NCBI RefSeq assembly: GCF_001562015.1
Contig: NZ_LASA01000102.1
Span: 1 to 51,889 of the forward strand
Reading direction: 5' to 3'
DNA length: 51,889 nt
From: Endozoicomonas arenosclerae
GTDB lineage: Bacteria; Pseudomonadota; Gammaproteobacteria; Pseudomonadales; Endozoicomonadaceae
Under the pieces are notes generated by a model. It was not told where the DNA came from. It did not search any database and saw only the letters and a list, made by a program, of their open reading frames with translations. This document shows, piece by piece, positions 34,050 through 44,780 of the stretch (position 1 is its first letter; every line of letters starts with the position of its first letter). Made by a program: the position numbers and the translations under genes.

Positions 34050-35051
34050 TTAAGCAGAAATCTTGTCGTCGCCCTTCAGACTGGCTGGAGGCCAGTTGTC
34101 GAGACGCATACCCAGGCTCAGACCACGGGAGGCCAGAACGTCCTTGATTTCAGTCAGGGACTTCTTACCCAGATTCGGGGTCTTGAGCAGTTCAACCTCA
34201 GTGCGCTGGATCAGGTCACCGATGTAGTAGATGTTCTCTGCCTTCAGGCAGTTAGCACTACGTACGGTCAGTTCGAGATCATCCACAGGGCGCAGCAGGA
34301 TCGGATCAACTTCATCCTCTTCCTTAACTGGCTCTGGCTCAGCCTCACCTTCCAGATCAACGAATACTGCCAGCTGCTGCTGCAGAATAGTTGCAGCACG
34401 GCGGATGGCTTCATCCGGATCCAGAGTACCGTCGGTTTCCAGATCAAGAACCAGCTTGTCAAGGTCGGTACGCTGCTCAACACGAGCACTTTCAACGACA
34501 TAGGAGACGCGGTAAACAGGGCTATAGGTGGCATCCAGTTGCAGACGGCCAATAGCACGGGTCTCTTCTTCATCCTGATGACGGCTGTCAGCAGACTCAT
34601 AACCACGGCCACGAGCTATTCTCAGCTTCATGTTCAGGTCGCCTTTCTCATTCAGATTGGCGATCACATGATCCGGGTTAACGATTTCAACATCGTGGTC
34701 CAACTGGATATCCGCAGCAGTCACAGGGCCAGCACCTTTTTTGGTCAGGCTCAGTGTTGCTTCGTCACGGCCAGTCATGCGAATAGCAAGACCTTTGAGG
34801 TTCAGCAGGATGTCAATAACATCTTCCTGAACACCTTCAATCGCACTGTATTCATGCTGTACGCCGTCGATTTCTACTTCCGTCACGGCACAGCCGGGCA
34901 TGGAAGAAAGAAGGATACGACGCAGAGCATTGCCCAAGGTATGTCCAAAACCACGCTCAAGCGGTTCCAGAGTTACCTTAGCACGCGTCAGGCTAATTTC
35001 CTCGACATCAATGTGTCTAGGAGTTAGAAATTCAGTAACCGAATTCTGCAT
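34050..35051 (-). CDS. rpoA: DNA-directed RNA polymerase subunit alpha
   Basis: The alpha subunit assembles RNA polymerase and contacts activators and UP elements. N-terminal domain (residues about 1-235) includes [26 protein letters not shown], the dimerisation/assembly signature. An acidic linker ([14 protein letters not shown]) leads to the C-terminal domain with [23 protein letters not shown] and [24 protein letters not shown], the DNA and activator contact surface. Length 333 is typical (E. coli 329). An activator at -41.5, as proposed for the FNR sites in this window, would contact alpha. Confidence 0.99.
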   Translation of the reverse strand: MQNSVTEFLTPRHIDVEEISLTRAKVTLEPLERGFGHTLGNALRRILLSSMPGCAVTEVEIDGVQHEYSAIEGVQEDVIDILLNLKGLAIRMTGRDEATLSLTKKGAGPVTAADIQLDHDVEIVNPDHVIANLNEKGDLNMKLRIARGRGYESADSRHQDEEETRAIGRLQLDATYSPVYRVSYVVESARVEQRTDLDKLVLDLETDGTLDPDEAIRRAATILQQQLAVFVDLEGEAEPEPVKEEDEVDPILLRPVDDLELTVRSANCLKAENIYYIGDLIQRTEVELLKTPNLGKKSLTEIKDVLASRGLSLGMRLDNWPPASLKGDDKISA

Positions 35052-35082
35052 GGATGTTACACCCCACCTAACTGTCTATCCC

Positions 35083-35703
35083 TTACTTGGAGTACAGCTC
35101 GACGATCAAGTTTTCGTTGATGTCAGCTGACAGGTCACTCCGCTCGGGCAGCACCTTGAAGGTACCTTCCTTCTTGCTGGAATCAACTTCAACCCAGGTA
35201 GAGAACCCACGCTGAGCGGCCAGCTCCAGTGCTGCATTGATACGCAGCTGGTTTTTCGCTTTTTCGCGAATAGCGACAACATCGCCTGGCTGAACCTGGT
35301 AGGAAGGAATGTTTACAGCCTTTCCATTTACCAGAATTGCCTTGTGGCTTACCAGCTGACGTGCTTCGGCACGGGTGGAACCGAATCCCATGCGGTAAAC
35401 TACATTATCAAGGCGAGCTTCAAGCAGTTGCAAGAGGTTTGAACCTGTTGCACCTTTCTTGCGATCAGCGGCCTTGTAGTAGTTACGGAACTGCTTCTCC
35501 AGAACGCCGTAGATACGACGAACTTTCTGCTTTTCACGAAGCTGAACACCGTAGTCGGATAAACGACCACGACGCTGTCCGTGTTGACCTGGAGGAATTT
35601 CTGCTTTGCACTTTGACTCGAGTGGGCGCACACCGCTCTTCAGAAAGAGATCGGTGCCTTCACGACGAGACAGTTTGCACTTAGGACCAATGTATCTAGC
35701 CAT
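35083..35703 (-). CDS. rpsD: 30S ribosomal protein S4
   Basis: Primary 16S rRNA-binding assembly protein and, in E. coli, translational repressor of the alpha operon. 206 residues, [20 protein letters not shown] at the start, followed by the S4 RNA-binding domain ([31 protein letters not shown]). Its four-cysteine motif is absent, as in other proteobacteria. It lies 31 nt upstream of rpoA and follows rpsK by 16 nt. Confidence 0.98.
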   Translation of the reverse strand: MARYIGPKCKLSRREGTDLFLKSGVRPLESKCKAEIPPGQHGQRRGRLSDYGVQLREKQKVRRIYGVLEKQFRNYYKAADRKKGATGSNLLQLLEARLDNVVYRMGFGSTRAEARQLVSHKAILVNGKAVNIPSYQVQPGDVVAIREKAKNQLRINAALELAAQRGFSTWVEVDSSKKEGTFKVLPERSDLSADINENLIVELYSK

Positions 35704-35719
35704 TTATACCGACTCCTGC

Positions 35720-36109
35720 TTATACACGACGCTTTTTAGGCGGACGACAACCGTTGTGGGGGATCGGGGTAACATCAGTGATGTTAGTGATCTTGTAACC
35801 ACAAGCGTTCAGAGCGCGTACAGCGGATTCGCGGCCAGGACCAGGTCCTTTCACGCAGACATCCAGATTCTTCAGACCGTATTCAGCAGCAGCTTGGCCT
35901 GCACGCTCAGCAGCAACCTGGGCTGCAAACGGCGTGCTCTTACGAGAACCACGGAAACCGGAACCGCCGGCTGTGGCCCAGGCCAGAGCGTTGCCCTGAC
36001 GATCGGTAATGGTCACGATAGTGTTGTTAAAAGAAGCGTGGATGTGAGCTACACCGTCAACAACCTGCTTTTTAACCTTCTTACGTGAACGAGTACCTGG
36101 CTTTGCCAT
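35720..36109 (-). CDS. rpsK: 30S ribosomal protein S11
   Basis: Platform protein of the 30S subunit that contacts mRNA in the exit region. 129 residues with [20 protein letters not shown] and [21 protein letters not shown], then the basic [13 protein letters not shown]-terminus. 52 nt after rpsM. Confidence 0.98.
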   Translation of the reverse strand: MAKPGTRSRKKVKKQVVDGVAHIHASFNNTIVTITDRQGNALAWATAGGSGFRGSRKSTPFAAQVAAERAGQAAAEYGLKNLDVCVKGPGPGRESAVRALNACGYKITNITDVTPIPHNGCRPPKKRRV

Positions 36110-36161
36110 ATCAGAATAAATCCTGTTTCATAAGAACGGTATAACCATTCTTAATTGATAC

Positions 36162-36518
36162 TTACTTACGAATAGGCTTGCGAGGACCCTTACGGGTGCG
36201 AGCATTCGTCTTGGAACGCTGACCACGAACCGGCAGACTGCGACGGTGGCGAATACCACGGTAGCAACCCAGGTCCATGAGGCGCTTAATGTTCATGCTG
36301 ATTTCACGACGCAGATCACCTTCAACGTCCAGCTTGGCGATTTCACCACGCAGGGACTCCAGTTGCTCTTCGCTCAGATCAGCGATTTTGGCTTCTGGCT
36401 TAACGCCAGTGGATTCGCACAGCTGCTTAGCTGTGGTCTTGCCGATGCCGAATATGTAGGTCAACGAGATAACAGCATGTTTGTTATCCGGAATGTTGAC
36501 GCCAGCAATACGGGCCAT
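36162..36518 (-). CDS. rpsM: 30S ribosomal protein S13
   Basis: First gene of the alpha operon; head protein of the small subunit that contacts P-site tRNA and forms bridges with the 50S. 118 residues starting [20 protein letters not shown], with the helix-hairpin-helix [14 protein letters not shown] and the basic C-terminal [25 protein letters not shown] lies 8 nt before the ATG. Confidence 0.98.
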   Translation of the reverse strand: MARIAGVNIPDNKHAVISLTYIFGIGKTTAKQLCESTGVKPEAKIADLSEEQLESLRGEIAKLDVEGDLRREISMNIKRLMDLGCYRGIRHRRSLPVRGQRSKTNARTRKGPRKPIRK

Positions 36519-36798
36519 TCAATCGTCTCCGTTTGTTTCTCCGTGAGTTCATCCTAGTCTGGAAAGACAGGGACATTTTGAGTTCACGGTTATTTTCGCC
36601 TGTAGACTTCTTTAATTAACTTTTCAGTCAATTATGCGACGTTTATCTACTTCGCTATCTATAGGCAGATAACGTTGGGCGAGACCAGTACCTGAAGATA
36701 CTGAAAAAGAATGCTGAAAAGCATGCTTCCCAACCCATTGTTAGATGCTTACACAACTAACAGGTCGAAAGGCGGAAATTTTAATCCCACCTACGACA
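36519..36798 (-). promoter_or_regulatory. alpha operon leader region
   Basis: 280 nt between the rpmJ-proximal hairpin and rpsM, without an ORF. In E. coli the mRNA leader here folds into a pseudoknot bound by S4. On the minus strand two small stems are seen just before rpsM: CCGTGA…TCACGG and GTCT-TTCC-AGAC. I infer a leader of the same role; no E. coli-like pseudoknot could be verified, and no promoter could be placed with confidence. Confidence 0.4.
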
Positions 36799-36837
36799 AA
36801 ATACAACCGCTCATGATACTCATGAGCGATTGTATTT
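36799..36837 (-). terminator. long hairpin between spc and alpha operons
   Basis: An 18-bp near-perfect stem (AAATACAATCGCTCATGA paired with its complement through one U-G, 3-nt loop) lies 63 nt after rpmJ on the minus strand. The trailing U-tract is short (about four), so it may only partly terminate spc transcription or protect its 3' end. Confidence 0.6.
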
Positions 36838-36900
36838 GTCTGTAGCCTTATGAGGTCAGACCATAACAGCCCGGAAAATTCCGAAAGACCTCATACACAA

Positions 36901-37014
36901 TCAGCCTTGACGCTGTTTGTGACGTGGCTCAACGCAGATCACACGAACGGTGCCCTTGCGCTTGATAATCTTGCAGTTACGGCAGATTTTCTTAACCGAC
37001 GCACGTACTTTCAT
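36901..37014 (-). CDS. rpmJ: 50S ribosomal protein L36
   Basis: A 37-residue protein read directly: [20 protein letters not shown], then [17 protein letters not shown]. Cys11, Cys14, Cys27 and His33 form the zinc site of the C+ form of L36. Last gene of the spc operon, 31 nt after secY, with GGAG (GTGGAG) 8 nt before the ATG. It is the smallest gene in the cluster. Confidence 0.97.
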   Translation of the reverse strand: MKVRASVKKICRNCKIIKRKGTVRVICVEPRHKQRQG

Positions 37015-37045
37015 TATTCACTCCACAATCGTTGCAGAACCGGTG

Positions 37046-38371
37046 TTAGCGGGTCAGGCCACCACCACCGTAGCCCTTAAGATTGGATTTCTTCAGCAGT
37101 GACTCGTACTGATGTGACATCAGGTGAGACTGCACCTGAGCCATAGTATCCATGACGACCACTACTACGATCAGCAGACTGGTACCACCCAGATAGAAAG
37201 GCACGTTAGCCGAAACTACCAGGAACTGTGGCAGCAGACATACCGCTGTCATATAGATAGCGCCAAACATGGTCAGACGAGTCAGGACACCATCAATGTA
37301 ACGGGCAGACTGTTCACCAGGACGAATACCCGGGATGAAAGCCCCTGACTTCTTCAGGTTATCTGCAACGTCCTTCGGGTTGAAGACCAGTGCAGTGTAG
37401 AAGAAGCAGAAAAAGATGATACCTGCCGAGAACAGAACTATGTTCAGCGGCTGGCCTGGGCCAAGCGCCAGTGCAATATCCTGAAGCCATTCCCAACCTT
37501 CACCCTGACCAAACCATTGTGCAATGGAAGCAGGAAACAGAAGAAGGCTGGAAGCAAAGATAGCAGGAATTACCCCAGCCATATTTACTTTCAGTGGCAA
37601 ATGACTGCTCTGTGCCGCAAACACTTTACGACCTTGCTGACGCTTGGCGTAATTGACAGTTATACGGCGCTGACCGCGTTCAATGAACACAACGAACGCG
37701 ATAATTGCGATTGCTAATAAGGCAATTGCGAGCAATGCCAGAATATTGATGTCACCCTGACGGGCGGACTCGAAAGACCGCCCAATCGCACTAGGTAGAC
37801 CAGCGACAATACCTGCAAAAATCAGGATAGAGATGCCGTTACCAATCCCGCGCTCAGTAACCTGCTCACCCAGCCACATCATAAAGACAGCACCGGTTAC
37901 GAAGGTTACAACAGCCACTACGTAGAAGCTGATATCAGGATTGAACGCTACGCCCTGGTTGGCCAGACCTACGGTCATACCCATACCCTGGACGAACGCC
38001 AGCAACACTGTCAGGTAGCGAGTATACTGGCTGATCTTGCGTCGACCTGATTCACCTTCCTTCTTCAGCTGCTCCAACTGCGGACTGACCACGGTCATCA
38101 ACTGAATGATGATGGACGCCGAAATGTAAGGCATGATTCCCAGAGCCAGTACCGACATACGCTCCAGTGCACCACCGGAGAACATGTTGAACAGGCCAAG
38201 AATAGTGCCTTCATTTTGTTGAAACATCCGTGCCAGAGCATCAGGATTGATGCCCGGTACAGGAATGTGAGCTCCGATCCTATATACCAGGATCGCCAGA
38301 AATACGAATTTGAGGCGAGAGATTAACTCGCCCAACCCGCTTTGATTCCCAACAGGTAGTGTCTTAGCCAT
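37046..38371 (-). CDS. secY: protein translocase subunit SecY
   Basis: Channel subunit of the SecYEG translocon in the inner membrane, exporting signal-peptide proteins and inserting membrane proteins. 441 residues with ten membrane spans. Signatures: [17 protein letters not shown], the plug/TM2 region [17 protein letters not shown] and the cytosolic loop [19 protein letters not shown]. Its start directly abuts the rplO stop, so translation is probably coupled. Confidence 0.98.
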   Translation of the reverse strand: MAKTLPVGNQSGLGELISRLKFVFLAILVYRIGAHIPVPGINPDALARMFQQNEGTILGLFNMFSGGALERMSVLALGIMPYISASIIIQLMTVVSPQLEQLKKEGESGRRKISQYTRYLTVLLAFVQGMGMTVGLANQGVAFNPDISFYVVAVVTFVTGAVFMMWLGEQVTERGIGNGISILIFAGIVAGLPSAIGRSFESARQGDINILALLAIALLAIAIIAFVVFIERGQRRITVNYAKRQQGRKVFAAQSSHLPLKVNMAGVIPAIFASSLLLFPASIAQWFGQGEGWEWLQDIALALGPGQPLNIVLFSAGIIFFCFFYTALVFNPKDVADNLKKSGAFIPGIRPGEQSARYIDGVLTRLTMFGAIYMTAVCLLPQFLVVSANVPFYLGGTSLLIVVVVVMDTMAQVQSHLMSHQYESLLKKSNLKGYGGGGLTR

Positions 38372-38806
38372 TTAGTCCTCGATCTTACCACCAGCAGCTT
38401 CGATCGCGGCGCGAGCGCCCTTGGTAGCTGCCACACCTTTCAGTGTTACGGCCTTGTTCAGTTCGCCGGACAGTACCACTTTCGCACGCAGGATGCTACC
38501 GTTGATCAGGTCCGCAGCCTTCAGAGCAGCCAGATCGATCACATCGGATTCAACCTTGGCCAGCTCGTGCAGACGAATTTCAGCAGTAAAGCGCGCCTTG
38601 CGTGAAGTAAAACCGTACTTCGGCAGACGACGTTGCAGAGGCTGCTGACCGCCTTCGAAACCTGGTCTTACAGAACCACCGGAACGTGACTTCTGACCTT
38701 TGTGACCACGGCCACCAGTCTTACCCAGACCAGAACCGATACCACGGCCAACGCGCTTACGCTCTTTACGACTGCCTTCAGCAGGACTCAGAGTATTCAG
38801 ACGCAT
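38372..38806 (-). CDS. rplO: 50S ribosomal protein L15
   Basis: Late-assembly 50S protein, 144 residues: [20 protein letters not shown], then [20 protein letters not shown], the flexible Gly/Arg/Lys-rich extension threading into 23S rRNA. It is one base after rpmD and abuts secY. Confidence 0.98.
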   Translation of the reverse strand: MRLNTLSPAEGSRKERKRVGRGIGSGLGKTGGRGHKGQKSRSGGSVRPGFEGGQQPLQRRLPKYGFTSRKARFTAEIRLHELAKVESDVIDLAALKAADLINGSILRAKVVLSGELNKAVTLKGVAATKGARAAIEAAGGKIED

Positions 38807-38807
38807 G

Positions 38808-38990
38808 TTATTCTCCTTCGACCTTAACGAGGTAAGATACCTTGTTGATCATGCCGCGAACGGAAGGAGTATCTTCCACTTCAACCGTGTGGTTGATGCG
38901 ACGCAGACCCAGGCCACGGACGCAAGCCTTGTGGCTTTCGAGGCGACCGTTAGTGCTCTTAACGAGCTTCACTTTGATCTTCTCAGCCAT
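38808..38990 (-). CDS. rpmD: 50S ribosomal protein L30
   Basis: Small 50S protein, 60 residues: [55 protein letters not shown]. Three nucleotides separate it from rpsE. Confidence 0.97.
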   Translation of the reverse strand: MAEKIKVKLVKSTNGRLESHKACVRGLGLRRINHTVEVEDTPSVRGMINKVSYLVKVEGE

Positions 38991-38993
38991 GAC

Positions 38994-39503
38994 TTACCCC
39001 AGAATATCTTCTACAGACTTGCCACGCTTGGAGGCAATGTCTTCAGGAGAACGCATGTCGCGCAGACCCTTGAAAGTTGCATTAACAACGTTCACAGGGT
39101 TGGTAGAACCGTAGCACTTGGCCAGTACGTTATGTACGCCAGCTACTTCCAGAACGGCACGCATAGCACCACCGGCAATTACACCAGTACCCGCAGAAGC
39201 AGGCTGCATGTATACCTTGGAAGCACCGTGACGGGCTTTCACAGGGTACTGCAGGGTGTCACCGTTCAGGTCTACCTGAATCATGTTACGACGGGCAGCT
39301 TCCATAGCTTTCTGGATAGCGACCGGCACTTCACGCGCCTTGCCACGACCAAAACCTACTTTACCTTTACCATCACCAACAACGGTCAGGGCTGTGAAAC
39401 CGAAGATACGACCACCTTTCACCACTTTGGCTACACGGTTAACCTGTACCAGCTTTTCAATCAGACCTTCGTCGTTTTGTTGCTTACGCTCATCTTTCGC
39501 CAT
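38994..39503 (-). CDS. rpsE: 30S ribosomal protein S5
   Basis: 30S protein at the mRNA entry tunnel, affecting decoding accuracy. 169 residues with [20 protein letters not shown], the S5 RNA-binding motif, the loop [20 protein letters not shown], and the C-terminal domain [20 protein letters not shown]. Follows rplR by 11 nt. Confidence 0.98.
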   Translation of the reverse strand: MAKDERKQQNDEGLIEKLVQVNRVAKVVKGGRIFGFTALTVVGDGKGKVGFGRGKAREVPVAIQKAMEAARRNMIQVDLNGDTLQYPVKARHGASKVYMQPASAGTGVIAGGAMRAVLEVAGVHNVLAKCYGSTNPVNVVNATFKGLRDMRSPEDIASKRGKSVEDILG

Positions 39504-39514
39504 GATGCCTACCC

Positions 39515-39865
39515 TCAGAATTCCAGACCGGCTTCACGGGCTGCATCGGCGAGAGCCTTAACACGACCGTGATACTTGTAACCGGAGCGGTCGAAAGCGA
39601 CCTTGGCAACACCAGCTGCTTTAGCGCGCTCAGCAATCAGAGCACCCACTTTTTTAGCAGCATCAACGTTACCGGTAGCTTCGCCACGCAGCTCCTTCTC
39701 AACGGTGGAGGCAGAGGCCAGCACCTTGTCACCCTCAGGGGCAACCACCTGCGCATAAATATGACGCGGTGTGCGATGAACGCTTAGACGGTTAGCGCCC
39801 AGTTCACGCATCTTCATCCGTGCACGGCGGGCACGACGCAGGCGAGCAGAATTTTTATCAATCAT
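39515..39865 (-). CDS. rplR: 50S ribosomal protein L18
   Basis: 5S rRNA-binding protein of the central protuberance, 116 residues: [40 protein letters not shown], and C-terminal [20 protein letters not shown]. Follows rplF by 14 nt. Confidence 0.98.
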   Translation of the reverse strand: MIDKNSARLRRARRARMKMRELGANRLSVHRTPRHIYAQVVAPEGDKVLASASTVEKELRGEATGNVDAAKKVGALIAERAKAAGVAKVAFDRSGYKYHGRVKALADAAREAGLEF

Positions 39866-39879
39866 GATCTCACCCTACC

Positions 39880-40413
39880 TTACTTTTTCTTGGCTTCTTT
39901 GCGACGAACGTGTTCGTCAGCATAGCGGACACCCTTGCCTTTATATGGCTCTGGGCGACGGAATTCACGGATTTCCGCTGCAACCTGTCCAACCAGCTGC
40001 TTGTCGATCCCTTTGATCAGGATCTCAGTCTGGCTTGGAGTTTCCGCTGTAACACCTTCCGGCAGACTGTAGTCAACCGGATGGGAGAAGCCCAGGTTCA
40101 GATTCAGGCTCTTGCCCTTGGCCTGCGCACGATAACCTACACCAACCAGCTTCAGTTTCTTTTCGAAACCAGCGGTCACACCGGTAACCATATTGTTAAC
40201 CAGCGCACGTGTAGTACCAGCCAGTGCACGAGAGTGCTTAGCACCGTCACGGGCTTCGAAAGTCAGGACGTTTTCTTCCTGCTTTACTTCAACATTGGAG
40301 TGAATGCTCAGCTCCAGTTGACCTTTGCCACCCTTGACAGCGATGTGCTGACCATTCAGCTTGATCTCAACACCGGCAGGGATTTCTACAGGGCTTTTTG
40401 CTACTCGAGACAT
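39880..40413 (-). CDS. rplF: 50S ribosomal protein L6
   Basis: 50S protein next to the factor-binding site and the sarcin-ricin loop. 177 residues, [20 protein letters not shown] at the start and the C-terminal signature [20 protein letters not shown]. Follows rpsH by 12 nt. Confidence 0.98.
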   Translation of the reverse strand: MSRVAKSPVEIPAGVEIKLNGQHIAVKGGKGQLELSIHSNVEVKQEENVLTFEARDGAKHSRALAGTTRALVNNMVTGVTAGFEKKLKLVGVGYRAQAKGKSLNLNLGFSHPVDYSLPEGVTAETPSQTEILIKGIDKQLVGQVAAEIREFRRPEPYKGKGVRYADEHVRRKEAKKK

Positions 40414-40425
40414 CTCACCCCTCCC

Positions 40426-40818
40426 TTAAAATACGGTGCAAAGAATTTCGCCACCAACACCGGCTGCACGAGCAGCACGATCGGTCATTACACCTTTGTT
40501 GGTAGAAACGATGGCAATTCCGAGACCGCCTTTAACTTTAGGCAGACCTTCTTTACCGGCATAAGTACGAAGACCTGGACGGCTAGCGCGCTTCAGGTTT
40601 TCAATAACTGGTTTGCCTTCATAGTATTTCAGGTCAATGATCAGAGTCTTCTGAACTTCGCCTTCAACACGTGCATCAGTAATATAACCTTCTTCCTTCA
40701 GTACTTTGGCTACAGCAGCCTTTACTTTGGAAGAGGGCATTTCGACAGATGCATGTTCTGCCATTTGGGCATTACGGATACGAGTTAGCATATCTGCTAA
40801 CGGGTCCTGCATACTCAT
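40426..40818 (-). CDS. rpsH: 30S ribosomal protein S8
   Basis: Primary 16S rRNA-binding protein; in E. coli it also represses spc operon translation. 130 residues, [20 protein letters not shown] at the start and [20 protein letters not shown] with GGEILCTVF at the end. Follows rpsN by 29 nt. Confidence 0.98.
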   Translation of the reverse strand: MSMQDPLADMLTRIRNAQMAEHASVEMPSSKVKAAVAKVLKEEGYITDARVEGEVQKTLIIDLKYYEGKPVIENLKRASRPGLRTYAGKEGLPKVKGGLGIAIVSTNKGVMTDRAARAAGVGGEILCTVF

Positions 40819-40847
40819 TATCTATCTCTCCAGAAGATCAATCGCGC

Positions 40848-41153
40848 TTACCAGCTGGCCTTAACCAGACCTGGAACGTCACCACGCATAGCTGCTTCAC
40901 GCAGCTTGATGCGGCTCAGGCCGAATTTACGCAGGTAACCGTGAGGGCGACCTGTTATACGGCAGCGGTTACGCAGACGAGATGAGCTGGCATCACGTGG
41001 CTGCTTCTGCAGTGCTACTACAGCTTCCCACTGCTCATCTTCTGAGCTGTTTGGGCTGCTGATGATCGCCTTCAGCGCAGCGCGCTTCTCTGCAAACTTG
41101 GCAACGGTGCGCTGACGCTTCAACTCCCGCTGCTTCATGGATACTTTTGCCAT
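40848..41153 (-). CDS. rpsN: 30S ribosomal protein S14
   Basis: Head protein of the 30S subunit. 101 residues, the long zinc-free form: [60 protein letters not shown]. The CxxC pairs of the zinc form are absent. Confidence 0.98.
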   Translation of the reverse strand: MAKVSMKQRELKRQRTVAKFAEKRAALKAIISSPNSSEDEQWEAVVALQKQPRDASSSRLRNRCRITGRPHGYLRKFGLSRIKLREAAMRGDVPGLVKASW

Positions 41154-41168
41154 GGGCTCGTACCTTAA

Positions 41169-41708
41169 TCAGTTACGGAATGGGAAGTTGAAGGCTTTCA
41201 GCAATGCACGGCCTTCGTCATCAGTCTTGGCTGTAGTAGTCAGGGTAATATCCAGACCACGCAGAGCGTCGACTTTATCGTAATCGATTTCCGGGAAGAT
41301 AATCTGCTCTTTGACACCCATGCTGTAGTTGCCACGGCCGTCAAATGACTTCGGGCTGATGCCACGGAAGTCACGAACACGAGGCAGAGCGATGTCAACC
41401 AGACGCTCCAGGAATTCGTACATACGTTCGTCACGCAGGGTCACTTTAACACCGATTGGCCAGCCTTCACGAACCTTGAAGCCTGCAACGGATTTACGTG
41501 CCTTGGTAACTACTGCTTTCTGACCGGCGATTTTTTCCATGTCAGCAACAGCGTTTTCGATGACCTTCTTGTCACCGATCGCTTCACCTACACCCATGTT
41601 CAGAGTGATCTTGGTGATTCGAGGAACTTCGTGAATATTGCTCACACCCAGCTCTTCTTTGAGCTTAGGCAGGATCTCTTCACGATATTGAGTCTTGAAG
41701 TTTGCCAT
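41169..41708 (-). CDS. rplE: 50S ribosomal protein L5
   Basis: 5S rRNA-binding protein that contacts P-site tRNA and the S13 bridge. 179 residues: [40 protein letters not shown] and the C-terminal [20 protein letters not shown]. Follows rplX by 11 nt; in E. coli S8 represses translation at this start. Confidence 0.98.
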   Translation of the reverse strand: MANFKTQYREEILPKLKEELGVSNIHEVPRITKITLNMGVGEAIGDKKVIENAVADMEKIAGQKAVVTKARKSVAGFKVREGWPIGVKVTLRDERMYEFLERLVDIALPRVRDFRGISPKSFDGRGNYSMGVKEQIIFPEIDYDKVDALRGLDITLTTTAKTDDEGRALLKAFNFPFRN

Positions 41709-41719
41709 TATGCCACCCC

Positions 41720-42037
41720 TTACGCGTCAACCGGCTTACCGGTAGACTTGAACACGCGCTGCTTTTTGCCATCTTCAGAGATAGCAGTGCCAACGCGATC
41801 AGCCTTGTCGGTTTCTGTGTTCAGGATTGCAACGTTAGAAGCCTGAATAGGCGCTTCTTTTTCAACGATGCCACCAGGGGTGCCCAGCATTGGGTTAGGC
41901 TTCTGATGTTTCTTGATCATATTGATACCAGAAACAATCAGCTTGCCATCGGCACGAACGGTTTGCACTTTGCCGCGCTTACCTTTGTCCTTGCCAGCTA
42001 TGACGATAACTTCGTCGTCACGACGGATCTTTTTCAT
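41720..42037 (-). CDS. rplX: 50S ribosomal protein L24
   Basis: Early assembly-initiator protein of the 50S subunit. 105 residues with the KOW motif ([20 protein letters not shown]) and [19 protein letters not shown]. 11 nt from rplN. Confidence 0.98.
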   Translation of the reverse strand: MKKIRRDDEVIVIAGKDKGKRGKVQTVRADGKLIVSGINMIKKHQKPNPMLGTPGGIVEKEAPIQASNVAILNTETDKADRVGTAISEDGKKQRVFKSTGKPVDA

Positions 42038-42048
42038 TTCCTGCTCCC

Positions 42049-42417
42049 TTACAGTACTTCTGGTGCCAGGGAAATGATCTTCATGAATTGCTCACCGCGC
42101 AATTCACGAGTCACTGGCCCAAAGATACGGGTACCGATTGGCTGATTGCTTGCGTTCAGCAGAACGGCTGCATTGCCATCGAAGCGGATTACGGAACCGT
42201 CTGGACGACGAACGCCTTTTTTAGTACGCACTACAACTGCGTTCATCACCTGGCCTTTTTTGACCTTACCGCGAGGAATTGCTTCCTTAACGGTAACTTT
42301 GATGATGTCGCCGATGTGGGCGTAGCGGCGATGGGATCCACCCAACACCTTGATACACTGTACTCGACGAGCGCCGGAGTTATCGGCTACTTCGAGTTGA
42401 GATTCTGTCTGGATCAT
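42049..42417 (-). CDS. rplN: 50S ribosomal protein L14
   Basis: First gene of the spc operon; 50S protein forming an intersubunit bridge. 122 residues from ATG 42417: [20 protein letters not shown], then [24 protein letters not shown] lies 7 nt upstream, whereas the 15-residue longer frame from 42462 has no family similarity, so the internal start is correct. Confidence 0.98.
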   Translation of the reverse strand: MIQTESQLEVADNSGARRVQCIKVLGGSHRRYAHIGDIIKVTVKEAIPRGKVKKGQVMNAVVVRTKKGVRRPDGSVIRFDGNAAVLLNASNQPIGTRIFGPVTRELRGEQFMKIISLAPEVL

Positions 42418-42547
42418 GCTTATTCTCCAAGCCCAAACTGCAGACGGGTACCCGCCAGTCAAAGTAAGAGCGACCGGCCCGAAGACCGATCATTCGCTGC
42501 CAGTGCCTTTCAGCCCTGGCACTACTCAGACTCTAGGCACCGTGGCC
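42418..42547 (-). promoter_or_regulatory. rpsQ-rplN intercistronic region with three hairpins
   Basis: A 130-nt gap at the S10/spc junction, much longer than the other gaps in the cluster. On the minus strand it can form TGCCAG/CTGGCA (42498-42521), GATCGG/CCGGTC with a UUCG-containing loop (42472-42491) and the palindrome CGGGTACCCG (42445-42454). In E. coli the spc promoter is here. Function in this organism is inferred. Confidence 0.5.
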
Positions 42548-42811
42548 TTATATTTGAGTAGCACGCTCATCAATGGAAACCAGTTCAAATGTCTTGGACT
42601 TTGACATTGGACGTGTTTCCTTGATTGTAACAATGTCACCCATACGGCATTCATTGTTTTCGTCGTGAGCGTGCAACTTGGTGGACCGCTTAACGATCTT
42701 ACCGTAGAGCGGATGTTTAACACGGCGCTCAATAAGAACGGTGACGGTCTTGTCCATCTTGTCACTCACAACCTTACCGGTCAGAGTACGGACTTTCTTG
42801 TCTTCAGCCAT
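42548..42811 (-). CDS. rpsQ: 30S ribosomal protein S17
   Basis: 16S rRNA-binding OB-fold protein, last gene of the S10 operon. 87 residues: [20 protein letters not shown], then [20 protein letters not shown] and [18 protein letters not shown]. Two nucleotides from rpmC. Confidence 0.98.
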   Translation of the reverse strand: MAEDKKVRTLTGKVVSDKMDKTVTVLIERRVKHPLYGKIVKRSTKLHAHDENNECRMGDIVTIKETRPMSKSKTFELVSIDERATQI

Positions 42812-42813
42812 CG

Positions 42814-43005
42814 TTAAATACCTGCCTTCTCATTCAACGCCGTCTTAATACGGGCGATGTCGCGTCTGGTCTGCTTCAGCAGATGAGTCTGACTCAGCTG
42901 ACCAGTCGCTTTCTGCATGCGGTAGTTAAACTGGTCCCGCAGCAGTGTGATCAGCTCTTCGTTGAGCTGTTCAACAGTTTTTTCACGCAATTCAGCAGCT
43001 TTCAT
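42814..43005 (-). CDS. rpmC: 50S ribosomal protein L29
   Basis: 50S protein at the exit tunnel rim, docking site for trigger factor and SRP. 63 residues, [20 protein letters not shown] then [20 protein letters not shown], the same length as E. coli. The ATG at 43005 overlaps the rplP TGA by one base (TGATG), so translation is coupled; the GTG one codon earlier is too close to the GGAG to be the start. Confidence 0.98.
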   Translation of the reverse strand: MKAAELREKTVEQLNEELITLLRDQFNYRMQKATGQLSQTHLLKQTRRDIARIKTALNEKAGI

Positions 43006-43418
43006 CACATCACGCTCCGCTTAACGAAGGCAGTTTCCACTGGAAGCTTGGCTGCAGCCAGGGCAAATGCCTCGCGAGCCAGCTCTTCGGACACACCTTC
43101 CATTTCGTACAGGACACGACCCGGCTGGATCTGTGCTACCCAGTACTCAACACTACCCTTACCTTTACCCATACGAACCTCGAGAGGTTTCTTGGAGATC
43201 GGCTTGTCAGGGAAGACGCGAATCCAGATTTTACCACCACGCTTGATGTGACGAGTCATGGCACGACGAGCTGCTTCAATCTGGCGAGCAGTTATACGTC
43301 CACGACCCGTTGCTTTCAATGCGTATTCACCGAAGCTAACAGTGGAGCCGCGGTGTGCCAGGCCGCGATTGCGACCCTTTTGCTGCTTACGAAATTTCGT
43401 ACGCTTTGGCTGTAACAT
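43005..43418 (-). CDS. rplP: 50S ribosomal protein L16
   Basis: 50S protein close to the A-site tRNA elbow, 137 residues: [80 protein letters not shown]. Overlaps rpmC. Confidence 0.98.
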   Translation of the reverse strand: MLQPKRTKFRKQQKGRNRGLAHRGSTVSFGEYALKATGRGRITARQIEAARRAMTRHIKRGGKIWIRVFPDKPISKKPLEVRMGKGKGSVEYWVAQIQPGRVLYEMEGVSEELAREAFALAAAKLPVETAFVKRSVM

Positions 43419-43429
43419 TACCGCGCTCC

Positions 43430-44122
43430 TTACTTCTTAGCCTGTCTCTTCTTAGGACGCTTGGCTGGCTCTTTTGGCTCCTCAGGAGCCATTCCGCCAA
43501 TCACTTCGCCTTTGAAGATCCATACTTTAACACCCAGGATACCGTAGGTAGTCAGGGCTTCATAAGCTGCGTAATCGATGTCTGCACGCAGAGTGTGCAG
43601 AGGTACGCGACCCTCACGATACCATTCGGTACGAGCAATCTCAGCGCCGCCTAAACGACCACCGATTTGCACCTTGATGCCCTTCGCGCCCAAACGCATA
43701 GCATTCTGTACAGAACGCTTCATGGCACGACGGAACATTACACGACGCTCCAGCTGACCAGCGATGGACTGTGCAACCAGCATTGCGTCCAGTTCGGGCT
43801 TGCGAACTTCTTCAATGTTGATGTGAACAGGTACGCCCATCATCTTGGTAACAGCCTGGCGCAGCTTCTCAACGTCTTCGCCTTTTTTACCAATCACGAT
43901 GCCTGGACGGGCAGTATGAATGGTAACGCGAGCGCTTTGAGCAGGACGCTGGATGTCGATGCGGCTAACGGAAGCATTTTTCAGCTTCTTTTGCAGGAAA
44001 TCACGAACTTCCAGGTCTGTAATCAGCTTGTCAGCGTATTCCTGACCTTCAGCAAACCATACAGATCTGTGGGGCTTTACGATGCCCAGTCGGATCCCAT
44101 TTGGATGAACTTTCTGACCCAT
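43430..44122 (-). CDS. rpsC: 30S ribosomal protein S3
   Basis: mRNA-entry protein with helicase role. 230 residues: [20 protein letters not shown], the KH domain [22 protein letters not shown]-type core (about 60-100) and C-terminal [12 protein letters not shown]-like region [20 protein letters not shown] Lys/Pro-rich tail ([17 protein letters not shown]) follows. Confidence 0.98.
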   Translation of the reverse strand: MGQKVHPNGIRLGIVKPHRSVWFAEGQEYADKLITDLEVRDFLQKKLKNASVSRIDIQRPAQSARVTIHTARPGIVIGKKGEDVEKLRQAVTKMMGVPVHINIEEVRKPELDAMLVAQSIAGQLERRVMFRRAMKRSVQNAMRLGAKGIKVQIGGRLGGAEIARTEWYREGRVPLHTLRADIDYAAYEALTTYGILGVKVWIFKGEVIGGMAPEEPKEPAKRPKKRQAKK

Positions 44123-44133
44123 GTGATCGCTCC

Positions 44134-44469
44134 TTAGACCTCTGCAACCTTAACCGTGATATGGCAAGACCGCTTCAGAATGCGATCGGCACGGCCCTTG
44201 GCACGTGGACGGATGCGCTTCATGGTCATACCTTCGTCAACGAAGATAGTAGACACTTTCAGCTCATCGATATCCATGCCTTCGTTGTGCTCTGCATTAG
44301 CAATCGCAGATTCCAACACCTTCTTGACCAGCTCTGCAGCCTTTTTAGGACTGAATGCCAGCAACTCGAGGGCGTCGCCAACGGCTTTGCCTCGAATCTG
44401 GTCAGCAACCAGGCGCGCTTTCTGGGCAGAAATGCGAGCGCCTTTATGTATAGCAGCTACTTCTTTCAT
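44134..44469 (-). CDS. rplV: 50S ribosomal protein L22
   Basis: Exit-tunnel protein whose beta-hairpin lines the constriction where macrolides act. 111 residues: [40 protein letters not shown], and the hairpin [20 protein letters not shown]. Confidence 0.98.
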   Translation of the reverse strand: MKEVAAIHKGARISAQKARLVADQIRGKAVGDALELLAFSPKKAAELVKKVLESAIANAEHNEGMDIDELKVSTIFVDEGMTMKRIRPRAKGRADRILKRSCHITVKVAEV

Positions 44470-44480
44470 TTCTTACCCTC

Positions 44481-44759
44481 TTAGCGCTTCTTGGCCTTCT
44501 TGTCTGCAGCGTGACCGCGATAGGTGCGGGTAGCAGCAAACTCACCCAGCTTGTGGCCTACCATGTCTTCGCTAACGAAAACAGGCACATGCTGGCGACC
44601 GTTATGAACGGCGATGGTCAGACCTACCATGTTTGGCAGGATCATTGAGCGGCGCGACCAGGTCTTGATCGGACGCTTGTTGCCGCTTTCAGCCGCACCT
44701 TCGACTTTCTTCAGCAGGTGAAGGTCGATAAATGGGCCTTTCTTCAAAGAACGTGGCAC
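44481..44759 (-). CDS. rpsS: 30S ribosomal protein S19
   Basis: Head protein contacting tRNA, partner of S13. 92 residues: [60 protein letters not shown]. Confidence 0.98.
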   Translation of the reverse strand: MPRSLKKGPFIDLHLLKKVEGAAESGNKRPIKTWSRRSMILPNMVGLTIAVHNGRQHVPVFVSEDMVGHKLGEFAATRTYRGHAADKKAKKR

Positions 44760-44780
44760 TGTCGTATCCTCTCTCTAGGC

